A DNA stretch of 7,272 nt. Source: CAYLJJ01 sp964384025. Its GTDB lineage: Bacteria; Myxococcota_A; Bradymonadia; UBA7976; UBA1532. The stretch is from assembly GCA_964384025.1 (NCBI GenBank), contig CAYLJJ010000175.1:1-7272 (forward strand). Reading direction: 5' to 3'. Shown in pieces: positions 1-6,095 of this stretch (positions are counted from its first letter, which is position 1; each line of letters starts with the position of its first letter). A program made the position numbers and the translations under genes. Below the pieces are notes generated by a model. The model worked only from the letters and a program-made list of their open reading frames with translations. It was not told the origin of the DNA and did no database searches.

Positions 1-460
1 GTGTCAACTCATCTCTGCTTACTCGATCCCTCAGAATGGATCGCACCTCAAAATTGTGGCTCTCTTCTAGATCTCCTCGCAGCGCCTGGATGCCTCCCTC
101 AAGCCTGAGGACTCGATACTCTGGAGGTTGGTTTTGAGATGGCATCAAGAGAAAGATCAGGGCCGCAGCGGCGGCGAGGAGCCCTCCTGCGCTGGAGATC
201 CAAAGGGTGAGTCGTTTCCTGGAGCGTTGAGCGCTGTTTTGGAGCGCCCACTCCTCTAGAGCGGCGGGGAGCGGCTCGCTGAGCTTGAGGAGCATCCCTC
301 GAGCGAGGGCTGAATCCTCTAGGGCTTCTTGAACAGGGCTTGGATCTTCGAGACCGCCTGCTCGAAAGGCCAATAGGGCTTCAGGCTCAGCCCCCTCTCC
401 TAAGTCGGTTTTTTTTAGGGAGGCTCGAATTTGGGCATCTAGGATCTCAGGGTTCATCAT
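1..460 (-). CDS. Single-pass membrane protein, partial (N-terminal 153 codons)
   Basis: This open frame begins at ATG 460-458 and runs without a stop to the left edge, so the C-terminus is missing. Its start overlaps the stop of the upstream protease gene as ATGA (stop TGA at 459-457), which suggests translational coupling. A second ATG follows immediately at 457-455 and could also be used. I see no strong Shine-Dalgarno, as expected for a coupled start. Residues 1-83 are polar and probably cytoplasmic. A basic stretch (RSRKR, residues 79-83) precedes a hydrophobic segment at about 84-106 (LTLWISSAGGLLAAAAALIF and on), predicted as one transmembrane helix with the N-terminus inside. Residues 107-153 would then be periplasmic. 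The topology resembles anti-sigma factors and other one-pass regulators, but I see no zinc-finger or FecR signature and do not assign a family. Operon membership with the protease is well supported; function is unknown. Confidence 0.75.
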   Translation of the reverse strand, partial: MMNPEILDAQIRASLKKTDLGEGAEPEALLAFRAGGLEDPSPVQEALEDSALARGMLLKLSEPLPAALEEWALQNSAQRSRKRLTLWISSAGGLLAAAAALIFLLMPSQNQPPEYRVLRLEGGIQALRGDLEESHNFEVRSILRDRVSRDELT

Positions 461-2748
461 TGAATCCACAGCGCCGAAGTAGACCAAGCCTTGAACTTCC
501 CCCACTGCTCTACGCTGACCATCAACTGTGCGGAGATGATCGTCCCAAAACCTGTGGGATAGGGGATCTTCGCCACCAAGGCGCGCTCCCCTGGTGAGAA
601 ATATTCCTGTGTGCCGCTGGGCACCATGTCAAGCCAGGCCTTTTGACCTGCTTTATCTTTAAGCAGCAGATAGGGGCTCTTGAGCCGCGTCCCGATAGGG
701 AAGTTCTTGTTGAAGTCAAAGCGCCCCTCCATTGAGCCCGGCTTAAGGATCAACCCGCATTCGGGACAGATGGGGATCTCTGGTTGAGGTCCAACAGCTC
801 CCATTATCTCTCTTGGGAGTTGATCTTGGGGGCTGTTCAAACCAAAGAAGAGAGGAACGCCCGTACAGGGAACACAGTTTCCATTTTCACAAGCCTGCCA
901 CTCTCCACAGGCCTCCTCAAAGGGGATGAAATTTTGGAATTCACAAGCAGGATCCTCTTCCCAGGACTCCAAGCCTCCTGAGATGGCAATTGGATCAGCG
1001 CTTTGAGCTTCTAAACCGCAGCTGCTTAAGAGAGGTCCACAGGCTGAGAGTGTTTGGCTTAAATCCTGGGCTTGCTCCAGGCAATGAAGGATCCGGGGCA
1101 GCTCGGCACAGGGCAGGAGCTTCTCCAGACGCTCAAGATCCAGACGACGAACAGGAAGCCCCCCCCAGGTGCTGCGATCCAGATCCACTGCGCTGAGGTA
1201 GAGCAGGCCCTTGATCTGGTGCCCAGAGCTGGAGATCCCCACCTCTGAGAGTCGCGCCAAGATCAGCGCAGCGGCCCCAGAGGTCAGGGCTGAGGCGACT
1301 GAGGTTCCCGTAAAGGCAGGAGAGAGATCCGGCCCTGCCATATTGGGGAGATAGACATGCTGGCCAGGGGCGACGAGGGGAGGCTCAGCGCCAGGGCTGG
1401 GAATGGAGAGGCTTGAGGGCTGCTCCAGGATATCGACAGCCCCCACCGAGAGCAGAAGAGGCCCGCCTCCACAGAGATCCAAAGCACTGCGAGACCACTC
1501 TCCAGGAAAGAGCTGAGGAGGTCGATCACTGCTCCACCAACCTGTCGTACAGACATCCAGATTGGGGAGGCCCTGTTCCACGCGAAAAAGCTCAGGCTGC
1601 TCTCCGCTGAGAGGGCGGTTGCCCGCTGCGGAGATGATCAGGGTAGGGCTGTTGGCGCTGTCGCGCGCTTGAGCCACGCTGAGCATATAGCGCAGCACCT
1701 CTCCCACTCCGCTCTCTGATGCGTTGCAGCTGTCACTGATTCGGCGGCTGCGCTCCTGCTCTGGCAACCAACCCAGGCTCATATTGACTACGAGGGCTCC
1801 CTGGGCCCGAGCCAGGGCCTCATCTAAGGCCAATGCTACTCGCGCGATCACCCCCACGCCGTCGCCATCTATCACCCGCCAGCTCTCCAACTGAACGCTG
1901 CCCTGAGGGGCAAGGCTGCGCATCAACTCAGCCATGGCGTCACCGTGGCGGTGTAGATTGGCGTTGAAGGGCTCGGGCGCTCTGGAGAGCAGGTCGTTGC
2001 GAGCCACCCCCAAGCGCTTGGCAGTGCTGTCGCTCAGCCCGGTATCGATGAGGGCCAACAGAGGAGGGTTCTGAGGCTGTGGAGGGCTCTGAAGCCCCCC
2101 AAGCCCCAGGCGCTGAAGATGCCAACCCTGGAGCTGCGGTTGGGTGGCCATAGGAGAGACGTTACACGCCTCACGCCCCAACTTCAGCTCATCAGCCTGG
2201 GCTGGGTTAAGGCCATGATCTCTTGCTGCTTGACGCCCCGCCACTCCCAAAGCACCCAGAGCGATACAGTGCTGATCGGGCCAGAGAGCCATAAAGTCTT
2301 GAGGCGCTGAGCTGGGCGCAAAGCGGATTCTCCAGAAGCGCAGATGTCCATCCCCACGCAGACCAGAACCTGGGCGTTCAGGGAGGACCGCCTGGACCGA
2401 GGCGCTGATCCCTCCTCTGAGGCGCTGTCGACACTCATCTCCACAAGGATCTGGGTTACAGAACCAGCGATCCGCCGCGAGGGTACCCAGGCGCTGACTG
2501 AGATCGGCAGCGAACCCCTCACCTGGAACAGGGAGCCACTGGGGAAAATCCAAAAAGAGGACGCGAGCCTCTTCACAGTCATAGGGGGCGATCGCTTCCC
2601 CGATGAGATTGCTCCCCAAGCTCGGAGGGGCACAGGGCGCGGGGCTGGGTGGGTTGGGTTCCCAGTTGAGCTGACAGAGAGGCGCGTTTTGAGATCCCTG
2701 AGGTCCCCCACAGGTGGTGAACAGCAGCACGATGGTGATCAGCTTCAT
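457..2748 (-). CDS. Exported subtilisin-like serine protease (peptidase family S8), possible lipoprotein
   Basis: A 763-residue protein with the subtilase catalytic set in the right order: Asp235 in ALIDTGL, His268 in HRHGDAMAEL, oxyanion-hole Asn377 in ISAAGN, and nucleophile Ser483 in FTGTSVASA. VVNMSLGW (320-327) matches the usual substrate-binding strand. The family hydrolyses peptide bonds. The start is ATG 2748-2746, with GGAGG six bases upstream. The N-terminus MKLITIVLLFTTCGG is a short signal peptide with Cys13 placed as in a lipobox, but Thr at -1 and Phe at -3 are poor matches, so lipidation is uncertain. Residues 20-225 form an unrecognised, Cys-containing region; it does not look like a standard I9 propeptide. 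After the catalytic domain, residues about 530-660 are rich in Cys (including CENGNCVPC and CPECG), and the last ~110 residues look beta-rich. It leads a probable operon with the membrane protein that overlaps its stop codon. The substrate is unknown. Confidence 0.92.
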   Translation of the reverse strand: MKLITIVLLFTTCGGPQGSQNAPLCQLNWEPNPPSPAPCAPPSLGSNLIGEAIAPYDCEEARVLFLDFPQWLPVPGEGFAADLSQRLGTLAADRWFCNPDPCGDECRQRLRGGISASVQAVLPERPGSGLRGDGHLRFWRIRFAPSSAPQDFMALWPDQHCIALGALGVAGRQAARDHGLNPAQADELKLGREACNVSPMATQPQLQGWHLQRLGLGGLQSPPQPQNPPLLALIDTGLSDSTAKRLGVARNDLLSRAPEPFNANLHRHGDAMAELMRSLAPQGSVQLESWRVIDGDGVGVIARVALALDEALARAQGALVVNMSLGWLPEQERSRRISDSCNASESGVGEVLRYMLSVAQARDSANSPTLIISAAGNRPLSGEQPELFRVEQGLPNLDVCTTGWWSSDRPPQLFPGEWSRSALDLCGGGPLLLSVGAVDILEQPSSLSIPSPGAEPPLVAPGQHVYLPNMAGPDLSPAFTGTSVASALTSGAAALILARLSEVGISSSGHQIKGLLYLSAVDLDRSTWGGLPVRRLDLERLEKLLPCAELPRILHCLEQAQDLSQTLSACGPLLSSCGLEAQSADPIAISGGLESWEEDPACEFQNFIPFEEACGEWQACENGNCVPCTGVPLFFGLNSPQDQLPREIMGAVGPQPEIPICPECGLILKPGSMEGRFDFNKNFPIGTRLKSPYLLLKDKAGQKAWLDMVPSGTQEYFSPGERALVAKIPYPTGFGTIISAQLMVSVEQWGKFKAWSTSALWIQ

Positions 2749-2754
2749 AAGGAT

Positions 2755-2759
2755 CCTCC
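2755..2759 (-). promoter_or_regulatory. Ribosome binding site of the S8 protease gene
   Basis: On the minus strand the sequence reads GGAGGATCCTTATG. This is a full GGAGG six bases before the ATG at 2748-2746, and it fixes that ATG as the start. Confidence 0.8.
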
Positions 2760-2807
2760 GAAGGCTCAGCTGACTCTAAGACAATCAGGGGTGATTCTCC
2801 ACAGCAC

Positions 2808-2824
2808 CCTCTATCGCTTAGAGG
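2808..2824. repeat. Short inverted repeat in the divergent promoter region
   Basis: CCTCTA (2808-2813) and TAGAGG (2819-2824) are perfect 6-base arms around a 5-base spacer (TCGCT). The element sits about 60 bases from the protease start and about 105 bases from the repeat-protein start. It could be an operator shared by both genes or a small hairpin in the protease leader. It has no T-run and is not a terminator. Arms this short can occur by chance. Confidence 0.3.
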
Positions 2825-2917
2825 TCTCTATGTAGGCTTGGATAGCGCTCTTTCTCCCCCTCCGAAAAAAAACGACATTGACCCGAACTGAAACTCTGGC
2901 TCAACTTGAGCGAAAAT

Positions 2918-2923
2918 AGGGAG
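2918..2923 (+). promoter_or_regulatory. Ribosome binding site choosing ATG 2930 for the repeat protein
   Basis: AGGGAG ends six bases before ATG 2930-2932. The frame is open back to a TTG at 2906, but a start there would put eight polar residues ahead of the signal peptide and lacks a comparable ribosome site. ATG 2930 is therefore preferred. Confidence 0.7.
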
Positions 2924-2929
2924 AGCGCG

Positions 2930-5581
2930 ATGTGGCGATCAACATTTCTCATTTTTTTGGCGATGCCCGCTTGGGCTGAGATCGATGAGGGGTACGCGGA
3001 GTTTGAGACGGGGCCTGGATGTAACCAGGCTGAGACCGGCTTCTTGACTATGGGCCTGGACCTCTTTGGCTCATTCGGCAGCAGCTCAGCGACGCATCAA
3101 TCCGCCATCTTTGACCCTGCAGGAGATGAACCTGATCGGGGAGGGAAGAGCACGGTCTATGAGAGCATGCCCTTTATGTGTTTCACCCAGGGAGGAGAAG
3201 CCAAGGGTCGATGGTTCGACAATGCTCGCTCCCGCACTCAAGCTCAGGCTCAACAGGTGGGAGATCGCCTCATCAGTGACTTTGTTATCGAGGAGATGGC
3301 GGTTCATTTTGAAGCCCAGTTTGACTGTAACCGCGTCAGCCAGTGCTACACATTCAGCAACCAGACTGGGGCTCGGGTAGATAACCTCGCCCTGATCCAG
3401 TATATCGATGGAGATCTCTTCTTTGTGGGAAATTTCACCAATGATTTCGGCGGTGCGGGTGTAGGGACCCCTCGCACAATCTATGAGTTTGATACTGGAG
3501 ACAACCCAGATGAGCCTGTGACCCAACTGGCGCTCTCTGGAGGAGACCCTCACGACAGCTACTTGAGTAACTGGGAGTTGGGAGAGTTTCCTGAGAGCCT
3601 TGGACGCATTGGGCGCACACGTGATGGTTGTGAGCCTCTCCGAGGAGCCATCACTCTGGACAACGGGGACTCCTCAGATCGAGACAATGATCTGGTCACA
3701 GACAGCGGCTATGACCTGACCCTCTCCCTGCGCTTTGATGCAGGAGCTTTGGAGCCTGGAGAGGAGAGCCCTGTCCTCTGCTTTGATATCCGCTGGGGCT
3801 ATGCCCTGCCCTGTAGCGATGAGGATCAGGATGAGATCTGTGTCTTGGATGACAACTGTCCTACGGTCCCCAACCCTGATCAATTGGACTCTGATGGGGA
3901 TGGTGTTGGAGACGCCTGCGATGTTTGTGAGGGCCTGAACAACCCTGGACAGGAGGATCTAGATCAGGATGGGGTAGGTGATCCCTGCGACAACTGCCCT
4001 GCTGAGCCCAACCCAGATCAACGCGATCAAGATGGGGATGGCAGCGGCGATCCCTGTGACGCCTGTGAGCCGACTGGAGAAGAGATCTGTGATGGGCTCG
4101 ACAACGACTGTGATAATAAGATCGATGAGGGCATCGAGGCTGATGGTCCCTGCGAATCGGAGTTGGAGGGGATCTGCCGAGAGGGGCAGCGGCTCTGCCA
4201 GGATGGAGGCTGGATCTGTCAGTCTATCCAGGAGGCTGAGGAGGAGCACTGTGATGGAGTGGATAACAACTGTAATGGAGAGATCGATGAGGGTTTGGGT
4301 GGAGATCCCTGTGAGACAGGGCAACCGGGTCCCTGCGCAGAGGGGAGTTGGAGCTGTGATGCTGGGCAGATGATCTGCGCTCCTCTGCTCGCCTCTACAG
4401 AGGAGATCTGCGATGGCGTAGACAATGACTGCGATGGAGAGACCGACGAGGAGAGCCAGGGAGAGGGGGAATCTTGCCCAACAGGAGGGACCGGCGCCTG
4501 TGCTCAGGGGACCCTGCGCTGTGTGGAGGAGGTGTTAAACTGTCAACCTGCTGAGCCTCTGGAGGAGATCTGTAACCTCCTCGATGATGACTGTGATGGT
4601 TTGATCGATGAGGAGGTGCGCAACGCCTGTGGCCGCTGCGGCTTGACCCCTGAAGAGACCTGCAACGGTCTGGATGATGACTGTGATGGAGAGATCGATG
4701 AGGAGGCTCCCTGTCCCTCGGAGATGAGCTGTCGTTGGGGTCACTGCGTCGATCCCTGTATCGCCAACGAGTGCCCTTCAGGGCAGAGCTGTGTAGAGGG
4801 CCTCTGCGCTGACACCTGTGATCTGATGGACTGCGCAGAGGGAGAGCGCTGTGTAGAGGGGAGCTGTGTCGATCTTTGCCAGGAGATCAACTGTCCAGCG
4901 GGGGAGACTTGTGCAGAGGGTCACTGCGTGGAGGACAACTGCTATGCGACGGGCTGTGAAGAGGGGCTGCGCTGCTTTGACTACAGCTGCGAGCCTGATC
5001 CCTGCTCAGAGATGGAGTGTGGGGTTCAGGAGTTCTGCCGAGAGGGGCTCTGTGTGCCCAGTTGTGCTCATTTGAGCTGCCCTTCGGGAGAGATCTGTGT
5101 CGATGGAGAGTGTGAGGCGGAGAGCTGTGTAGGGATCGAGTGCCCTGATGGTCAACGCTGTATGGGGGGCTCCTGTGACCTCGATCCCTGCTTGGAGATC
5201 GACTGTGGGCTGGGGCACTTCTGTGAGGAGGGGCGCTGCTTGGAAGACCCCTGTAACGGCTTGATCTGCCCTCCAGGCGAGCGCTGTGAGCTGATCTACG
5301 GTGGCGCTCAGTGCGTGGCTGATTGGCTCTCTGAGGACCCATCTCAGCCGGAGGCGCCCGATCTGGGTGTACCCTCCCCAAGCGTCGAAGAGGATGCTGG
5401 CTCAGATCTTTCCCCAGGTTGGACCTCTGCACCAGATCAGGGTACATCGGGAGCAGATGGTGGTGTTGGAGCTGATGGGGGTGGCGGCGACTCAGGATGC
5501 AACTTTGGTGGAGGGGGCGCTCCTGGTATGCTCTTTTTGCTGCTTCCCCTGCTCTTCTTTAGGGTGAGGCGAGGCGTCTAA
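2930..5581 (+). CDS. Large secreted Cys-rich, Asp-repeat surface protein with MYXO-CTERM-like sorting tail
   Basis: An 883-residue protein read from ATG 2930. Residues 1-16 (MWRSTFLIFLAMPAWA) are a signal peptide, with AWA as the likely cleavage site. Residues 17-295 form a globular region I do not recognise. Residues 296-378 are thrombospondin type 3-like repeats rich in DxDxDGxGD, a known calcium-binding pattern. Residues 385-592 carry five MopE-type putative metal-binding motifs, with cysteine pairs at 387/394, 441/448, 494/501, 548/555 and 578/585. Residues 608-795 are nine modules with spacing C-x4-C-x5-C-x4-C. A Pro/Asp/Gly-rich linker (about 796-856) leads to Cys857, a hydrophobic segment (869-877) and RVRRG. 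This tail has the layout of MYXO-CTERM anchors. The protein is probably displayed on the outer surface, with many disulfides and bound calcium; a role in adhesion or as a structural layer is a guess. No catalytic motif is visible. Confidence 0.9.
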   Translation: MWRSTFLIFLAMPAWAEIDEGYAEFETGPGCNQAETGFLTMGLDLFGSFGSSSATHQSAIFDPAGDEPDRGGKSTVYESMPFMCFTQGGEAKGRWFDNARSRTQAQAQQVGDRLISDFVIEEMAVHFEAQFDCNRVSQCYTFSNQTGARVDNLALIQYIDGDLFFVGNFTNDFGGAGVGTPRTIYEFDTGDNPDEPVTQLALSGGDPHDSYLSNWELGEFPESLGRIGRTRDGCEPLRGAITLDNGDSSDRDNDLVTDSGYDLTLSLRFDAGALEPGEESPVLCFDIRWGYALPCSDEDQDEICVLDDNCPTVPNPDQLDSDGDGVGDACDVCEGLNNPGQEDLDQDGVGDPCDNCPAEPNPDQRDQDGDGSGDPCDACEPTGEEICDGLDNDCDNKIDEGIEADGPCESELEGICREGQRLCQDGGWICQSIQEAEEEHCDGVDNNCNGEIDEGLGGDPCETGQPGPCAEGSWSCDAGQMICAPLLASTEEICDGVDNDCDGETDEESQGEGESCPTGGTGACAQGTLRCVEEVLNCQPAEPLEEICNLLDDDCDGLIDEEVRNACGRCGLTPEETCNGLDDDCDGEIDEEAPCPSEMSCRWGHCVDPCIANECPSGQSCVEGLCADTCDLMDCAEGERCVEGSCVDLCQEINCPAGETCAEGHCVEDNCYATGCEEGLRCFDYSCEPDPCSEMECGVQEFCREGLCVPSCAHLSCPSGEICVDGECEAESCVGIECPDGQRCMGGSCDLDPCLEIDCGLGHFCEEGRCLEDPCNGLICPPGERCELIYGGAQCVADWLSEDPSQPEAPDLGVPSPSVEEDAGSDLSPGWTSAPDQGTSGADGGVGADGGGGDSGCNFGGGGAPGMLFLLLPLLFFRVRRGV
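3815..4063 (+). repeat. Thrombospondin type 3-like calcium-binding repeats (residues 296-378)
   Basis: Three Asp-rich units occur: DSDGDGVGDACDVC, DLDQDGVGDPCDNC and DQDGDGSGDPCDAC. They are preceded by a less regular DEDQDEICVLDDNC unit, and two are introduced by PNPDQ. In known TSP3 proteins these Asp side chains wrap calcium ions, and the Cys residues form disulfides between units. This is protein-level repetition encoded by similar DNA, not a mobile repeat. Confidence 0.85.
4082..4705 (+). repeat. Five MopE-type motif repeats, four with a ~54-residue period (residues 385-592)
   Basis: Each unit starts with a variant of EICDGVDNDCDGEIDE. The first Cys residues lie at 387, 441, 494, 548 and 578, giving spacings of 54, 53, 54 and 30. 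After each of the first three motifs the linker carries four Cys with identical spacing, C-x7-C-x6-C-x6-C. The linker between motifs four and five is shortened, and the fifth motif lacks the full linker. The motif is named as putative metal-binding after MopE of Methylococcus; which metal, if any, binds here cannot be read from the sequence. Unit three has Thr in place of Ile (GETDEE), and unit four starts CNLLDDDC. Confidence 0.85.
4751..5314 (+). repeat. Nine tandem cysteine modules, C-x4-C-x5-C-x4-C (residues 608-795)
   Basis: The first cysteines of the modules fall at 610, 630, 650, 671, 692, 712, 733, 754 and 775, a period of 20 or 21 residues. The first eight modules keep exactly C-x4-C-x5-C-x4-C (for example CIANECPSGQSCVEGLC). 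The ninth lengthens the last gap to eight residues. A degenerate half module (CPSEMSCRWGHC) precedes them at 595-606. Four Cys per module suggest two disulfides each and a stiff, protease-resistant rod. The pattern is reminiscent of short EGF-like repeats, which normally carry six Cys, so I do not call it EGF. Confidence 0.85.
5498..5578 (+). other. C-terminal sorting signal, MYXO-CTERM-like (residues 857-883)
   Basis: The coding sequence ends with SGC (Cys857), a Gly-rich stretch (NFGGGGAPG), a hydrophobic run (MLFLLLPLLFF) and a basic end (RVRRGV). In MYXO-CTERM proteins of Myxococcota, a Gly-Cys motif, membrane helix and Arg cluster form a tripartite tail that is processed by a dedicated sortase-like membrane protease and anchors the protein at the surface. 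The Gly/Asp-rich linker just before it fits a surface-exposed stalk. The hydrophobic run is short, so this is a probable rather than certain match. Confidence 0.7.
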
Positions 5582-5897
5582 GGCTCTCCAACTCTCGTGT
5601 CGCCTTTTGCTCTCCAGCCATCTCAGCGCGGCGGACTCCCTCATTGAGGAGGTTCAGGGCCTCCTCTCGGCGCCGCGCCTTTAGGAGCAGCTCTCCCAAC
5701 TGGTAATAGGTATAGAGATGATCTGGATCGACCTCCAGAAGCTGTATCAAGAGGTTGATTGCCTCTTCATTCTCCTCTAGGTGCTTATGCTCCATCGCCA
5801 AGCCATAGAGTGCGAAGCAGTCTTGAGGATCAATCTCCAGCATCTCTTTGAGGCCCTGGGTTCTGAGTTTGCGCATCTCATCTTGCTGAATAGCCAA
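5559..5897 (-). CDS. Small tetratricopeptide repeat (TPR) protein
   Basis: A 112-residue soluble protein with no signal peptide, made almost wholly of amphipathic helices. Two TPR units are visible at about residues 26-59 (ALYGLAMEHKHLEENEEAIN, ending EVDPDH) and 60-93 (YYQLGELLLKARRREEALNL onwards), plus a charged capping helix. TPR units are protein-protein interaction scaffolds, so a cytoplasmic adaptor role is likely; the partner is unknown. I chose the TTG start at 5897-5895 because AGGAG lies seven bases upstream. The alternative ATG at residue 8 (5876) has only a weak ribosome site. Its 3' end overlaps the convergent repeat-protein gene by 23 bases (5559-5581), so the two transcripts are complementary there. 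No operon partner is seen on its strand in this window. Confidence 0.85.
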   Translation of the reverse strand: MAIQQDEMRKLRTQGLKEMLEIDPQDCFALYGLAMEHKHLEENEEAINLLIQLLEVDPDHLYTYYQLGELLLKARRREEALNLLNEGVRRAEMAGEQKATRELESLRRLASP

Positions 5898-5904
5898 AAG
5901 TCTT

Positions 5905-5909
5905 CTCCT
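5905..5909 (-). promoter_or_regulatory. Ribosome binding site supporting a TTG start for the TPR protein
   Basis: On the minus strand AGGAG is followed by seven bases and then TTG (5897-5895). This spacing favours the TTG over the in-frame ATG at 5876. Confidence 0.6.
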
Positions 5910-6084
5910 GTTGAGAGCACGCAGTTTGAACAGAGATAACCCCTTTACACAAGAAGCTCGACATCGCCTCTTGAGTACGAGCCGTCTAGGAGAACCCTCT
6001 CTCTATGCTGCTGGGTGTTGACTCCACTTTGAGCACATGAGACGAGAAAGTGAAGCTCTCGACTGCAGATCTCCAGATAAAAGC

Positions 6085-6090
6085 AAAGGG
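6085..6090 (+). promoter_or_regulatory. Ribosome binding site choosing ATG 6096 for the methyltransferase
   Basis: AAAGGG ends five bases before ATG 6096-6098. The frame extends two codons upstream to a GTG at 6090, but that codon overlaps the purine-rich site itself and has nothing suitable before it. ATG 6096 is preferred. Confidence 0.6.
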
Positions 6091-6095
6091 TGGAA

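Larger units (their letters stand above)
2749..2929. promoter_or_regulatory. Divergent intergenic region between the protease and repeat-protein genes
   Basis: These 181 bases must hold the promoters of both divergent genes. For the plus-strand gene, TTGACC at 2878-2883 matches five of six bases of the -35 consensus. Seventeen bases on, TCAACT at 2901-2906 is only a weak -10 (three of six). Transcription from it would leave a very short leader. An A-run (eight A at about 2865-2872) lies just upstream. For the minus-strand gene I found no convincing -35/-10 pair. A small perfect inverted repeat lies at 2808-2824 and is listed separately. No small gene is apparent here. The promoter calls are inference from consensus and could be wrong for an organism with other sigma factors. 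Confidence 0.4.
5898..6095. promoter_or_regulatory. Divergent intergenic region between the TPR and methyltransferase genes
   Basis: About 200 bases between two divergently transcribed genes. For the methyltransferase, TTGACT at 6018-6023 is a good -35 look-alike, but no clear -10 lies 16-18 bases downstream. AT-rich AGATAAAAG at 6075-6083 is too close to the start to pair with it. No promoter for the TPR gene stands out. No open frame with a ribosome site, RNA gene or strong hairpin is visible. Confidence 0.35.

Noticed and set aside
2184..2835. Open frames of 175 (minus) and 163 (plus) residues over the 5' part of the protease gene
   Set aside because: They lie inside the protease reading frame, which carries a signal peptide, a strong ribosome site and all catalytic motifs. 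Neither overlapping frame has recognisable domains.
2906..2929. Upstream TTG start for the repeat protein
   Set aside because: It would prefix eight polar residues to an otherwise typical signal peptide, and the AGGGAG site fits ATG 2930.
3959..4744. Minus-strand frames encoding Leu/Ile-rich repeats (LIDLSITVVI-like) opposite the MopE-type repeats
   Set aside because: They mirror the repetitive GAT/GAC/ATC codons of the real plus-strand gene. The hydrophobic repeats are artefacts of the antisense reading.
4082..5314. CRISPR array or DNA satellite
   Set aside because: The repetition follows the reading frame, with silent and conservative variation between units and no identical repeats separated by unique spacers.
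4887..5447. A 186-residue Ser/Arg/His-rich minus-strand frame
   Set aside because: It is an antisense shadow of the Cys-module array, with low-complexity composition and no support for a start.
5560..5615. GGCGA/TCGCC pairing followed by TTTT as a terminator after the repeat protein
   Set aside because: Only five base pairs around a loop of about 25-30 bases; too weak to call a rho-independent terminator.
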